DNA of 64,000 bases from Eriocheir sinensis (GCF_024679095.1 NC_066535.1:2228807-2292806); one strand, 5' to 3'; positions 36,236-50,656 are shown, numbered from the stretch's first letter. Program-made: numbers and translations. Notes: generated from the sequence alone by a model not told the origin.

Positions 36236-36995
36236 AAATGTGAAGACAGATTATGCTGCCTTTTTTAAAATGTGAAGACAGATTATGCCTTTTAAAATGA
36301 AGACAGATTATGCTGCCTTTTAAAAATGTGAAGAAAGGCAGATTATGCCTTTTTTAAAAATATGAAGACAGTTATGCCACTTTTTAAAATGTGAAGACAG
36401 ATTATGCTGCCTTTTAAAATGTGGTAGATTATGCTGCCTTTTAAAATATGAAGACAGATTATGCTGCCCAACACCCCAAAATGTGAAGGCGAATTATACT
36501 GCCTTTTAAAAATGTAGAAAGGCAGATTATGCCTTTTTAAAAAAAATGTGAAGGCAGATTATGCCTTTTTAAAATGTAGACAGATTATGCTGCCTTTTAA
36601 AATGTGAAGAGGCAGATATGCCTTTTAAAATGTGAGGCAGATTATGCTGCCTTTTTAAAATGTGAAAGGCAGATTAATAACGCTTTTAAAAATGTGAAGG
36701 CAGATTATGCTGCCTTTTAAAAATGTGAAGGCAGATTATGCTGCCTTTTAAAATGTGAGAGGAGCGGAATTATGCTGCCAACACCCAAAAATCATGAAAG
36801 ACAGATTATGCGCCTTTTTTTAAAATGTGAACCAGATTATGCTGCCTTTTTTAAAAATGTGAAGGCAGATTATGCTGCCTTTTAAAATGTGAAGCGAATT
36901 ATGCTGCCTTTTAAAAATTGAATTATGCTGCCTTTTAAAAATGTGAGCAGATATGCCATACCCAGAAATGAAGACAGTTATGCCTTTAAAATATT
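36236..36995. repeat. About 30-bp degenerate tandem repeat with hairpin core
   Basis: Roughly 25 copies of a unit like TTTTAAAATGTGAAGGCAG followed by ATTATGCTGCC. In the best units AGGCAG-ATTATG-CTGCCT forms a perfect 6-bp stem with a 6-base loop. Unit length varies (about 22-40 bp) through indels in A and T runs. Confidence 0.9.
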
Positions 36996-37639
36996 AGAAA
37001 AAAAGAAAAACTTAGGAATGGAACAAAAGATAAATGATAAAGAAGGATACTTGACCGACTTTCGTTGACAGGAACAGAAACAAAAAAACAAAAATATGGA
37101 ACATTGTGGAAAGTAAAATAAAAGAAAGATTAGACACAAAAGGCCAAGGAAGATGTAAAATGAAAGAAATCAGGAAAACATATTAAACCTGGTTGTCTTT
37201 AGTTACTCCGGAAACAAGTGAACAGAGATGAACACAAAGATGAAAGGAAGGAGAAAAGAAAGAGAAGCGGAGGAAAAGGTGTGAAGAACAGATGAAGTAG
37301 TGGAGATAAAGAGGGCAGAGGATGCCTTTGGTCGCCTCGTATTCGGACCATTAAAGAGAAGATGTGGAGACTAAGGCGGCGAATAGACGCAGGGAGAATG
37401 GGGGCGAGGAAGAAAGAAGAGAGGAAAAACACGTAATGGGTATAAGTAGAAAAATGGGTAGAGTGAAAAAAAAAAGAAACGATGTGAAAAGCGGAAGAAA
37501 AAGATGCGTGCAGGTAATGTTGAAAACGGTGAAGAAATGCAACGAAGAAGGAAAGAAGAGAGGAACAACGCAAGGAGGAGAAACAGTAAAGAACACCGAT
37601 GCAGAAAGATGGCGCTTGTAGTTACTAAGAGGATGAAAA
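36996..37639. other. Purine-rich spacer
   Basis: A- and G-rich unique DNA (GAAAGAAG, GGAAAAG). No gene recognised, and the minus-strand F/S/L-rich frames reflect composition. Confidence 0.6.
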
Positions 37640-37985
37640 GTTGGAAAAGGAAGTAAAAGGAGGAGAAAGTAAGAGGAATGTAAAGTAAGAAGAAAATGAA
37701 AATAAGAGTAAAGGAAATACTAAGGAAAGTAAAGTAAGAAGAAAAGGAATAAGAGGAAAGTAAAGTAAAAGGAAAGGAAAGTAAGAGGAGAAGAAAGTGA
37801 GAGAAAAAGGAAAGGAAAAGGAAAGGAAAGTAAGAAGAAAAGGAAAATAAGAGAAGGAAAGTAAGAGGAAAAGGAAAGTAAAAGGAATGGAAAGTAAGTA
37901 GAAAAGGAAAGTGAGAGGAGAGAGAGAGAAGTAAAAAGAAAATAAGAGGAAAATGAAAACATGAAGGAAAGTCGGAGTACAAAAT
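37640..37985. repeat. GGAAAGTAAGAGGAAAA-type tandem repeat
   Basis: Units of about 17-20 bp built on GGAAAGTAAGAGGAAAAG, imperfect, about 18 copies. Confidence 0.88.
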
Positions 37986-38284
37986 AAGTGAAAGCTAAGA
38001 AGATTCCCCCAGCTCACACCTGCCTGACATGGCGAGGCGCAGGAAGGAGGAGGAGGGAGAGGAGTGGGAGACTGAACACCTTTTATTAACACGCTGGTGT
38101 TACACACGAACATTACTTTTTCATTCATTCTTTTGATTTTAAAGGAGCACTTCGTCGGCAGGAAATTTTTATTGTTTATTTTATTTGAACTTTAATCCAT
38201 CTCTAGGCTGAGTTGACGGCCACCATCAATTTTTCTCTTTTTCATCTGTCTGCTGTTTTGGAAGCAGTAACGATGGAAGAAACA

Positions 38285-40350
38285 TGAAACATGGAAACGC
38301 AGGCAACAGAAAGCCTATTGGCTCATTACGAGGTTGCCCTTTGGTGATTTAATCTACTCGACAGCCTGGGGCCTGGGAACAGATGAAAGCACCTCGACAT
38401 TGAGGCAGATGAAAGTACCTCGATATTGAGGAGCAGATGGAAGAACTCAGAATTCAATTTACTCCGACGCAGCGAAGTGACGGTCGATTCTATATTTGAA
38501 GGAGTTGATAGTATTCGCATTTACTACTTCTGAAGGAAGATTGTTCCAGTGACGGATGACTCGGTTTGAAAGAAACTCCTTCGATGTCTGTGTTACATCG
38601 ACTAGACTGAATGGGTAAACCGTTATTTCTAGTTCTTGAGTTGGTTGCAATTCAAAGAAATTGGAGTAATCGACGTTATTGATATTTTTCAGATGCTTGA
38701 AGACTTGAATCATATCTCCTCGTAGGCGTCTTTTCTCCAATGTAAAGAGATTGAGTCGCTTGAGTCGTTCCTCGTACGGTTGAGCCCTTAAGGTCGGTAT
38801 CATTTTCGTGGCGCGTCGTTGAATCCTTTCAGTAAATCAATGTCGCTTTCTGTAATTAGGAGACCAGAACTGTACTGCATACTCGAGGTGCGGTCTTACC
38901 ATGGAATTATACAAGGATAGCATCACGTCTGGCGTTTTACCTCGAAGTTCCTCGCTATGAACCCGAGCATAGTGTTGGCTTTGTTGTATGCTTTTTACAG
39001 TGATTCGCGTGTTTCAGGTCACTGCTGATAGTGACTCAGATCCTTTTCCTCCTGCATCGCTTGCAGGGTCTCCCATTCATGATGTATGTGTGGTTACTAT
39101 TTCTGGACCCAATGTGCATGACTTTGCATTTTGTCCCAACATTAAAGGATATTTGCCATTTTCCGACCATTCGATAATGTGATTGAGGTCTTTCTGAATG
39201 ATTTCGCAGTCCGGTCTTTGTGAGGCGCTTTCCCCCACCTTGGTGTCATCAGCAAATTTCGATATTGTGGATTTCAGTCCTGATTCGAGTCGTTGATATA
39301 TATGATGAAGAGAATGGGTCCCAGCACTGACCCTTGAGGCGCTCCACTAGTGACTGAAAGCCAATCGGAAGGCTGTCCGTTGAGTAGTACTCGTTGTTTT
39401 CTGTCGGTGAGCCAATCTCTTATCACGCGATCAGATTGGGCTCCAATGCCCACTTTCCAGTGCAGTTTCTTAAGGAGTCGCTCGGTGCGGTGGTACCTTA
39501 TCGAGCTTTCCTGAAGTCCAGGTATATAACATCACTTGCTGCTGGGGATGGGACATCCCAGTTCTTGCTATATACACTGTGGAAGAAGTCTAATAAATTC
39601 GTTAGGCAGGAGCGCTTGTTTCTGAAGCCATGCTGGGTGTCGGAGATTACCGTATTATCTTCTAGAAACTTAACAAGTTTGTCTCTATGTATTTTCAGGT
39701 ATTTTTCCTGCCACTGATGTCAAACTTATGGGCCTGTAGTTTTCAATACGCTTTTGTCTCCTTTTTTGAAAATTGGTGTTACGTTCGCCATCTTCCTGTC
39801 TTCCGGGACCTTTTCAATTGAACAGACTGGTTGAATATGTTGGTGAGTGGCTGAAGTGTTTTGTTGTTTAAGCTCTTTTAATAACCGGGGGACAAATGCA
39901 TCAGGTACCTGTTGACTTGCATTCGTGTCGAGTTTATCCAAATACTCTTTCACTTCTTGGTCGCATATTAGGAAGTCACCATTATCAGGGCGTGATTCCC
40001 CTCGGCTGGTCAGGGTTCTCCAGGCATTGTTTACGATGTTCTCGACTGTGAATACTGGATGCGAAGTTACTGTTGAGGATTCTATTGATCTGCTTACTGT
40101 CCTGAGGTTGCAGCTCCAGTCTCGTCTGTCAGGGGACAGCAATATTGGATTTTACTTTCTTTTTCGATCTGATGTATGTGAAGAATTTTTTTTGAGTTTG
40201 TTCTTGATGTCACGCATTTGTTTTTCGTTAGTTGCGTTTTACTACTCGAATAAGAAGTTGCGACAAGCTCTGAGGCTGTTAATGGTACAGTGCAGTACGG
40301 GCTTCGGCCGTGTCATTCTCTTTTCATTGGTTATAATTCCTTTTTAAGAT
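38285..40350 (-). mobile_element. CR1-like LINE family D (decayed, minus strand)
   Basis: Covers the pre-RT region, reverse transcriptase and C-terminus, with a 3' tail of CATGTTT repeats (plus AAACATGAAACATGG, about 38280-38296). The short-repeat tail and C-terminal motifs place it with the CR1-like elements. No endonuclease is visible, so it is 5'-truncated. Confidence 0.85.
38459..40345 (-). pseudogene. Family D reverse transcriptase remnant
   Basis: Pieces in order: a pre-RT region with MANVTPIFKKGDKS (39726-40142), WLTDRKQRVLLNGQPSDWL (about 39400), TSGAPQGSVLGPILFIIYIN (about 39320; Ala replaces the usual Val), and a C-terminal open frame (38459-38803) with IPTLRAQPYEERLKRLNLFT, LEKRRLRGDMIQVFKHL and SNRVIRHWNNLPSEVVNANT. 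The catalytic FADD region is broken. Many frameshifts and stops indicate an old copy. Confidence 0.85.
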
Positions 40351-40894
40351 TTACCACTTGCCCTTTTATTTCTCTGGTCCTGGAGGAGGAGGAGGGAGAA
40401 TGGGGATGAATTTTGATGGTGAATGGTGATGGTTATGTTTGTGAAGGTGTCAGTTATGCGTAAAAATGCCTGTAGGGATGAGTGTGGTGAGGGAAGATGG
40501 TGATGATAGCCGTGATAATGAAGGTGATGGTGATGTTCGTTTTAGAATAGATGTTGGGTGAATAGTGCATTAGTGGTGAGGATGCTGAAAGGAAGATGAT
40601 GATGGCAGTCGAAGGGATGTTCACTGAAAGAACGTGGTCGTGGTTTTGATAGTGGGAATAAAAACTTTATTCCCTAACTCAAACATTGAAAGGCCATTTT
40701 ACTCTCATTACTATACCAACAACGTTTTCCAGTATCATTTTCTTACCAGTAACACCTTTCGCTAACTCTATTCTTTCCCAAACTAAATGTTGGACTTGTT
40801 ATTTTCTTCATCGCCATCATCTTCAAGGCTGTGACTGAATGGAAAGTCAAGCACAATGATCTTGAAAGAAATTTGTAGCCCTTCAGGAATTTGT
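40351..40894. other. GATG-rich spacer, no gene recognised
   Basis: GGTGATGGT/GATGATGG-rich unique DNA. The junction with the LINE that follows is not sharp. Confidence 0.5.
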
Positions 40895-43800
40895 TTTAAC
40901 TAATGTAGCAGTGACTCCACCATCGTTGGTGGAGAGGCCCTCCACCGAGACTGTGCCCTCTCAGACGACCCTCCTGCTTCACGGGAGGACGTGTTACCTG
41001 CCTCTGGGTTAACTCCCAGCCTGCCTCACAGGATAACCCCCGCTCGTAGCCTACGTAACAAATTTGAAGACTTAGAAGTCCTCGCAGCTACAAATCATTA
41101 TCACATCATCGGAGTCACAGAATCTTGGATAGACACTTCAAATAGATTTCATTGCGGAATATAGATTACCGGGTTATACCATCTTTAGTCATGAAAGACA
41201 GACAGGGTGGGGCGTTATCTTTATATCCACAACTCTCCATCCAGTATCCGTGAAAACAGATATTATAACCAATGTAGACACGGTCTTCATTGAAATTAAA
41301 AATAAATCTCGTAAAATAGTGATTGGACTTATCTACAAACCGCCAAGGCAGACTCTTGATATCGACCACGCATTAAATGAATTATTATTAGAAACAAGTA
41401 GCAGTTGCGAGGCAGTAATTGTTGGGGACTGTAACTTGCCAGTGAAAAGATGGGGTGAACCGTTGAACTGTCATACAGGGCTCGACCTGTACACAAATTT
41501 ACTAGAAAGTGATTTTGCAATCAACGTTCAAAACCAACTCAGGAAAATAATAAACTTGACCTTATCTTTTCAACGACAGCTGATCTAGTTAACGAAGTAA
41601 ATGTTGGTCGGTTTTAGTTCTAGCGATCACCGAACAATCACATTCAGCATCAATATGAAAGAAAGCAAAGTAACTCCTAGTAAAGAAAAGGTGCCTGATT
41701 ATCAGAGAGCGAATTTCGTAAGACTCGATCAATTCTAGATAATTCTGACTGGACTGAAATCATGCGGAAACAGATATTGATAAATCTTGGGGGGACCTCA
41801 CCACAATATTGAACAATGCAATAAGCATATACGTACCCTATCGTAACAGACGTTCAGCTTCTAAGAAGAAACCCAAATGGTGGAATAACGAAATTCAAAA
41901 TAGCCTATTTTTTTTTGGGTAAAAAATGCGTATACAGTAGATACATATCAACTCAGAGCGAGGCTGACAAACTAGAGTTGGACAGAATTCGCCATGAAAC
42001 CAAGAAATTAATGAAACGAATCAAGAAAAATCTTGAAGAATATATAGCGGAAACAAGTAAATGTAATCCTAAAGAATTTTTAGCTATGTAATAAAAGTCA
42101 CTCACTTGTGGTATCGGACCGCTTGCTAATGAAAATGGTAACCACACGAACGATGAAAATGAAATGGCTACAATCCTAAATAGCTTTTTCGCATCCGTAT
42201 TTACCGACGAAGATTGTTTATCACCTCAACCGCCGGAGTTAGAAGGCGAAGATGTTAAGTGGCGTGCTCATCGTAGAAAGTGACATTTACGCACAATTGA
42301 AAAGATTAAAGTAAGCAAAGCTCCTGGTCCAGACAAAATTACGCCTAGGGTCTTAAAATCAAACATCAAATTTATAAACCACTCTCCATCATAATCAATA
42401 AATCTTTAACAGCTGGAAAAGTTCCGTCGGATTGGAAACTTGGAAATGTCACCAATTTTCAAAAAGGGGACAAGTCTCACCCAGGGAAACTATCGACCAA
42501 TTAGCCTGACATCTATTGTTTGTAAGTTAATGGAGACTATCATTCGCGACAATATGGTGAAATTCTTCGAAGAAAATAATATTAAATAATTCACAACATG
42601 GCTTCCGTAGTAAACGTTCGTGTTTGACTAACTTACTTGGTTTTTCACTATATTTTTAGGTGTTCGATGAAAGCAGATCAGTAGATATCATATATCTGGA
42701 TTTTCAAAAGGCATTTGACAAGGTCCCCACCAACGATTGCTCAGCAAACTACTGGCGCACGGTATCTCGGGTAACATTCACAAATGGCTTGCGGACTGGC
42801 TCTCTGAGCGGAAACAGAGAGTAGTTCTAAACAGTGTTACATCTAACTGGCTCGATGTCAAAAGCGGCGTACCTCAAGGATCAGTGCTTGTATGCTCTTC
42901 TTAATTTATGTTAATGATATCGATGATGGGCTCACTTGCAAAGTATCAAAATTTGCTGATGACACAAAAATTTCTAGTAGTAACTGCGACACTCGAAGAA
43001 GAAGCTTTACAATCAGATATAGATCGACTTGCACGTTGGGCCAATCATTGGCAAATGAAATTTAACGTTGACAAATGTAAAGTGTTGCATCGGAAAAAAT
43101 AACAATCGCGTTCGGTACGTAATGAATGGCCAACAACTTTCTGCAGTAAGTAAAGAAAGGATCTTGGAATCACTATATCAAGCGATTTAAGGCCCAGTCA
43201 GCATTGTTCAGAGGTAGTTAAAACTGCAAACAAATTGGTTGGCTTCATCGGACGAGTCTTTAAAATAAATCGGAAAAAGTAATATTAAAACTGTATAATT
43301 CGTTGGTTCGACCCCGTCTAGAGTACTGTTACGGTTTTGGTCTCCCTACTACAGAAAAGACATAGAAAAGTTGGAACAGGTCCAACGAAGAGTAACAAAG
43401 ATGATTCCTAGGTTGAGAAATTTGTCCTTGAACAAAGGCTTAAAAAGTAAATTTATTCAGCTATCAAAACAATGAATGCGAGGCGATCTAATAGAAGTGT
43501 TTAAAATGTTTAAAGGATTCAGTGATATTAATGCGGAAGATTACTTTACAATTGATCGATCAAATAGAACAAGAAGAAATCACAATTTAAAGATAAGTGG
43601 TAAAGATTCTCGTCGCACGAAGCTAAACACTTCTTCTTCAATCGGTTGTTAATGTTTGGAACTCTCTACCCTGTGATGTCGTTGATAGTACAACAGAACA
43701 GTTACGGCCTTCAAGAATAGATTAGACAAGTATTTTAATCCAACCAGCAACTAAGATATTACTCATTGTCGTAATGGCATTAAGTTCTTTCGAATACTGG

Positions 43801-44070
43801 TGTCCTTGTCGCTTTTTACCGCCTGGTTAGTGGTAGCAGTAATGGTAGTTCTTTCCTCTTTCCATAAATTCCATGCAGTTTTTCATGCTGCATGGTTCTT
43901 TTTCCTTTCCTGCCAGCTATGGCTGGAGGGATGGGGGGTGGGGAGGAGCTTTCGCCTTTGCTGTCCTTCATCTTCCACCTTTGATTAGATAGTTAGTGTA
44001 GCTGTCGCAAACAACCTCATAAGGACCAGCAGGTCTGCTGTTGTTTGTTCTTCCTTAATGTTTCTTTGTG
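40895..44070 (+). mobile_element. CR1-like LINE family E (decayed, plus strand)
   Basis: Endonuclease, linker, reverse transcriptase and C-terminus are recognisable in order, followed by a 3' region of about 320 bases ending near AGCAGGTCTGCTGTTGTTTG. The start is approximate. A related 3' region is seen at about 48.74-49.25 kb. Confidence 0.85.
41000..43755 (+). pseudogene. Family E endonuclease plus reverse transcriptase (broken)
   Basis: Endonuclease: RSLRNKFEDLEVLA, GVTESWIDTSN, VFIEIKNKSRKIVIGLIYKP and VGDCNLPVKRW, where Cys replaces the Phe of the usual GDFN, an active-site neighbour change. Reverse transcriptase: KAPGPDK-like, KGDKSHPGNYRPISLTSIV (about 42465), WLADWLSERKQRVVLNSVTS (about 42785), SGVPQGSVL (about 42865) and RLARWANHWQMKFNVDKCKV (about 43030). 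C-terminal: LVRPRLEYC-like (about 43305) and VQRRVTKMIPRLRN. Frequent frameshifts and stops mark it as dead. Confidence 0.86.
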
Positions 44071-45649
<1,579 letters not shown>

Positions 45650-45905
45650 GCTTCGTGATTGCAGTGATTAGCTTTACTCGGCTCACACCGGAGAGAGCTC
45701 CAGGTTTCGATTCCAGGAATGGAAATGTTTTTGTTTGGCTTTTCCGATACCCTACGCCCCTGTCCACCCAAAGCAGTGAATGGGTACCAGGTATTAATCG
45801 GGGTTGTGTTCCCGTCTCCTGGGATGTATTTCCCTTCTCCTATAATTCCTTCCCCCTTCTGTCTCTCCGGCATATGACCACAGGATAGTTGCATGCTTGA
45901 CTAAA
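45650..45905 (+). mobile_element. tRNA-derived SINE (SINE-2)
   Basis: tRNA-like head: GGGGCTTCGTGATTGCAGTG, GATTAGCTTTACTCGGCTCA and a B-box-like GGTTTCGATTCCA (about 45703). The body contains GGCTTTTCCGATACCCTACG, AATGGGTACCAGGTATTAAT, CGGGGTTGTGTTCCCGTCTC and CTCTCCGGCATATGACCACA. This build resembles SINEs common in decapod crustaceans. It is unrelated in sequence to SINE-1 and sits inside pyrimidine-rich DNA. Confidence 0.82.
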
Positions 45906-47990
45906 CTTTCAACTTTCACTTCCTTCTTTCTGTTCTTCCTTCCTCTACATCATCTGTCCTTTGCATCCCAATCTTTCTCCTCCTTTCATCTGTTTCTACT
46001 TTCTGTCCTTCCTTCAATCCATCTCTCCATTCAACCTTTTCCTCCCATCACTGCCTTCTTTCATTCTTGCTTTCTTCAGCCGCTCCTTTCATTCCGCTTC
46101 ACTCATGTTTCGCTTTCTTTATTATGATGTCCACTAAAAACGTAATTCTACTCCTTCATTCTTCCTTAATTCCTTTCCCCTTTCCTTCCCTCCCTTCCTT
46201 ACTTCCTTCCCGTTCTCGCTTTTTCCTTCTTTCGCCTCAGTCTAATCCATAGACCTATAGATGAAAGGAAGAAATAAAGAGAGAGAGACCATGGATGGGT
46301 TTTTAAGGAGAAATAGGATGAGGGGAAAATAAGGGACGACAAGATTAGGAAAAAGAACAGGGAGGAAATGAAGGGAGGGAATGAGATTAGTAAAAGGCAA
46401 GGGAAGGAACAAGAATACGAGGGAATACAAGAAGGGATGAAGAAGGAAGTTGAGTCAATGTTATTGTGTGGGCGTGACAAGGGCGTGGGGAGCCAGTATG
46501 CTATTTGTGCTGCTTCCCCTCGGCGCTGGTCAGGCGTGGCGGGGCTGACACAGACGTGATGCATGCCTTGAGGGAAGGTTTTGCCCTGCTCACTTCTTTC
46601 GTCTCAAATCAGACCTCGACTCTGCCTTCACCTCTGGTCCTCGTGTTCTGTTTATTTTCTTCTTCTTGTCTTTTCCTTCGGTTCTTTCGTTTTCGGTCAT
46701 GGTTTTCTTTGTTTCTTCTACGTTTTTGTTTGTTTTCTTGAGTTTTTTTTATTTCACTTTTTTTCCATTGGTTCTTCTTTTTCGGTTCTTGTTTTTTAGT
46801 CTTCTTATTTTCAACTTCCTCTCATTTCTGTTGTTCTTTATCTTTTTTTTTCATTTTTTCCTGTTTCGTCTTTCTTTCTTCATTTTTTTCTCCTTTTGCT
46901 TTTCTTTCTTGAATTCATTTTTATTCATTTTCCTCCTGATCTTACTTCCACCTCTTCCCTTCCTCCTCCTCCTCCTTTTTATCTCCTTATTCCTCTTTGT
47001 TTTCTTCCCTGAATGGTTCCACACGTCTTTTTACGTTTCTTCTAGTCCTCTCTCTATTTTATCTTTTTTGGGGCCTTTTTCTCCTCTTCTCTCACATCTC
47101 CCATCTCTATCATAGTAATAGCCTCCTTCTCCTCCTCCTCCTCCCTCTCCTCCCTCCCCTCACTTCCTCCTCCTCTCTCCTCCTCCTCCTCCCCTTATAA
47201 CGTGCTCTGTGGTCGTTTCTAATACTCCTGATATGTAGGCGATCAGACCCCCTTATTCTAACCTCATTAGGTGGTAACGCTGCCCCTAAGTACCTCAAGG
47301 TTACACCCTAGTAGCTCCTATTTCCTCCCTCCCCCTTCCCCCTCCTCCTCCTTCCCCTTCCTGTTACCCCCATCCGTCTGGTAGGCTCCTGTCCAACAAG
47401 GCTGCTTCCCCACGCTTTCATCTCCACGTTTGTTTCACACTGTTAGTGGTTTAGTCTCCCTTGCTGGCCTCCACTCATCTCCTGTGCCCTGAATACTCCA
47501 CTTCAACAGCGGTCTTGTATCCTCCTCTCACACCCTCCACTACTGACTCCATCTCTTGGTTTTGCCTTAATTTTTACCTTACCTCACTCACTACTCTCTC
47601 CTTACTTAATTTTACTTTACCTTTTATCTTTTACTTTCTTTTACCTTATCTCCACTGGCCTCCTCATTTTTTATTGTAATTTTTTATTTTTTCTTCTCTC
47701 CCAGCATCCTCCACGAATCAAGTTGAACATCCACCTGCTCCTCCTCCTCCCTTTCTCCCTCCTCCTTTTCTCCTCCTTCTAGGGGATATCCACTGCCCAA
47801 TTTTCTCTTATCTGTCTCTTCACTTCATCCTTTTTGTTTTTTTCATATTTTCTTTTCTAACACAAAACCACCTTTTTATCGCCACCCACTTTGAACCAGT
47901 CTGCATCCTCTTCCTTTTTTTCTTCCCTCCTCCTCCTCCAATATCCACCCAAAGCACCTCCATCTTCCTCCATATTCTCAGTGTGATGTC
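45906..47990. other. Mostly pyrimidine-rich DNA; no gene recognised
   Basis: CT/TTTC-rich at 45906-46245, a purine-rich piece at 46260-46445, unique DNA at 46446-46600, T-rich at 46600-47110, and a TCC-rich array at 47125-47195. The remainder is CTCC/CACC-rich unique DNA. No supported ORF. Confidence 0.7.
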
Positions 47991-48047
47991 AATCTCATGC
48001 TAATCTCCATGTTCTTCAATCCCACCAATTTCTCCTCCCTCCTCCTC

Positions 48048-48192
48048 CCTCCTACTACTTTTTCATTACTACTACTATTATTACTACTACTACTACTACT
48101 ACTACTACTAATACGCCATTACTACACATTATTATTTACTACTTATTACTTACTACTACTACTTACTACTACTACTACTACTACTACTTACG
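48048..48192. repeat. (TAC)n imperfect microsatellite
   Basis: TACTACTACT units with TTATTA interruptions. Confidence 0.92.
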
Positions 48193-48294
48193 AACATGGC
48201 AATGAATTTGTAATATATGTATACTGAACTGAACAACGATCGTATTCATTATCAAATTAATTTATGCGACTTTCTGAAGCTAAAATAAAAGGAT

Positions 48295-48718
48295 CTTGAG
48301 TAATAAGTCTGAGCGATCACCTTTACTATAGAATGGATATCAAAATGTTAGAATCGGTAGAGGAGGAGAATGAGATTCAGGTTAAGAACTGCTATTATTA
48401 TTTTTTTATTGTATCTGCCATTATGCTGGTGTTTGTTTTTGAGGGCCCGGATGGTACTCGCCCTGCAGCCTGTCATGGCGCAGGCAAGTGTTTATAATCC
48501 CATTCATAAGGTTTTACAGAGAACTTGTTCTGATAAATCTAGATTCAACAGGACATTACAAAAATTGAGGAATAGGCTTAGCAGTCATGTGGTGAATGCC
48601 AATACAATTGTCACATTCAAAATAAATCATGGACAAAGTGTTAGGGTTCAAAGGAGTTGCCTTTTTACAGGCCTACCGGCCTCTTGCAGAGACTCCTACG
48701 TTCTTATGATGTTGTTAA
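48295..48718 (+). mobile_element. CR1-like LINE family A, copy 3 (degraded)
   Basis: A piece matching the YYRMDIKMLESV coding region (about 48315-48365) is followed, after a gap holding a SINE fragment, by the C-terminal coding end (SSHVVNANTIVTFK-like at about 48580-48620) and the 3' region GGCCTACCGGCCTCTTGCAG (about 48672). Compared with copies 1 and 2 it carries many indels and a large internal loss. Confidence 0.8.
48446..48500 (-). mobile_element. SINE-1 fragment (copy d)
   Basis: About 55 bases matching the 3' part of SINE-1 (GGATGGTACTCGCCCTGCAG, TGGCGCAGGCAAGTGTTTAT), lying between two family A pieces. Confidence 0.65.
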
Positions 48719-48734
48719 TTGACTTATTCCAGCC

Positions 48735-49245
48735 ATCAAAGGCAGGCTAAGAGGTGACCTTGTTCAAGTATTTAAATGTTCAAGGATTTGACATCGTTAA
48801 TGTCTATGATTATTTTAGTCTCTCAACCAAGTAATAAGAAACAATGGATTGCTAAAATAACGAGGAAGGTTTTAACTCAAATGAATCAGCACTTCTCCTT
48901 CTAACTGTAAGCCATTATCAATGTATGGAATGGTCTGGTTTCAAATGCTGCTGAAGGAAAGTATTTGCACGTACAAAACCTGACTAGACAACATGAAGCC
49001 AACCTGAACATCCACCATTTTGCTCTGGTCGAACAGCAGTGTTAGCCTAGTCGTCGTGAATGATCTTCCTTCTGTCCATTGAAAATTCTGTGTTTTTCTA
49101 CATGGTATTATCCTTTCATGCCAGCCTCGGCTGGGAGTGGACTGGTGGAGGAGCTGTCCTGTGTTCTGACTCTGAGCAGATGGCAATTTACATTTAGTTA
49201 AAACAAGGAGGTCTGTTGAGCTTGCTTTCCTTTGTACTCCTTTTG
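48735..49245 (+). mobile_element. CR1-like LINE fragment related to family E (C-terminus and 3' region)
   Basis: Encodes RLRGDLVQVFK, then decayed IRNNGLL and NVWNGLVSNAAEG-like segments in broken frames. A 3' region with CTTTCATGCCAGCCTCGGCT and GGAGGTCTGTTGAGC resembles the family E 3' region. It ends at a (CTA)n array. Confidence 0.68.
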
Positions 49246-49263
49246 TTCTACTACTACTACTAG

Positions 49264-49300
<37 letters not shown>

Positions 49301-49332
49301 TCTTCATCATACTAATACTACTACTACTACTA
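49246..49332. repeat. (CTA)n microsatellite
   Basis: About 25 CTA units with TTCTTCTTCATCAT interruptions. Directly follows the LINE 3' region. Confidence 0.94.
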
Positions 49333-49485
49333 TTTCTTTTCTACTGTTATTGATACCCTCCTGTCATGGTGTCGGATACCCACACTTGCCATTGCGGGAA
49401 TAATCAACAAGACCCACCGGACCTGTGTTTGACTTAATGAAATGAGCTGTGTTGTTGCACAACGTTGTATGTTATATAAACGTAA

Positions 49486-49490
49486 ACACA

Positions 49491-49532
<42 letters not shown>
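49486..49532. repeat. (CA)n microsatellite
   Basis: About 22 AC units. Confidence 0.94.
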
Positions 49533-49533
<1 letters not shown>

Positions 49534-50403
49534 ACACACACTAATTCACTACATCCCTATTGTCCGTTACTTGATCTGTCTCGAGGTACAGGCATGACCA
49601 GGTACAGGCTCGACAGCCTCTCAGTCACACCTGATTCTTACTAATTTACAATCAGCGACCTGTAATTAAGTGGAGGTTACAGGAGGGTCGTGACTGTGAT
49701 CGGCATGTGTCTCCGACCCCCGTACGATCGAAAAGGTCAGCTTGAGGTTATTGGTGCTGCACTATAGCGTTACTGGGGCACCGAACAGCAGATAATTTAC
49801 ATGACAAAATCTGCAGCCTATCACGGTTCAGCAGCAGCCTTTGGAAACAGTTGAAATGACATAGAAAAAGATTGAGTAATTTTAAACTGGTGTAAAAGAA
49901 AAGGCCGGCAATGGGCACCTATAGAGGAAGGGAGGCGACAGAGGAAAGACACGGAAGAAAGGATGATGAAAGAGAAGGAAAAGGACACTGCAAAAAACAA
50001 GAAGTGTTTGAACAGACACAAGCTAGAACGGAACACGTCAGGCTTCCTATGGTGCGGCTTCATTAGATATACATGTCGGTTACGGGAAAGGAATATAAAT
50101 ATTTAACGGGTGAATGTATAGGAAGATAGAGACAGTAACCGCAAGGAAATATAAAGACAAATAAATAGAAAAGTGAGATAAGTAGATGAATTCATAATAG
50201 GAGGAAAAGAAGAAAAAGGTCAGGAGATATAGACTTAAGAAAATACTTGCATTTACACATAGCTTGAAAGATGAACTAGTATGAATATAACGTAGAATCA
50301 CTTGACTCGTCTCTGGCTAAGAAAAAAAGAAAACAAAGTAAGGAAGAAACTTTGTCACTATGTATAACAGAAAAGAAGAAAAAAAGAGTAAAAAGCAAAA
50401 GTA
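49533..50403. other. Unique DNA, no gene recognised
   Basis: No domain is visible in the short frames, and no RNA gene or element is seen. Confidence 0.5.
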
Positions 50404-50462
50404 AAGCAGGTAGAAGACTTTCAGTAAGAGGAGGAGAGCTGATGAGACGAAGAGCCTTAGTA
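50404..50462 (-). mobile_element. Family C LINE fragment (copy 6, about 60 bp)
   Basis: GGTAGAAGACTTTCAGTAAG and GAGAGCTGATGAGACGAAGA match the family C C-terminal coding region (SALRLISSPP-like on the minus strand). Confidence 0.75.
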
Positions 50463-50656
50463 AACTCTCCTGACAAAGTAAATTATTCATACAGTACATC
50501 ATAAAATAGGGATGTGCTACAGAATGAAAACCTAATGTGTTAGCAAAAAATGGATGCCATATTTAACATCAGCACCTCAAAATTAGCTAAAAAAACAACC
50601 ACAAAACCTGAGTCAGCAAAAAGTGTGTTGACCACTGATATAATCAATAAAGGATA

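Noticed and set aside
36236..36995. CRISPR-like array
   Set aside because: The units are contiguous and divergent, with no unique spacers of constant length, and the sequence is eukaryotic.
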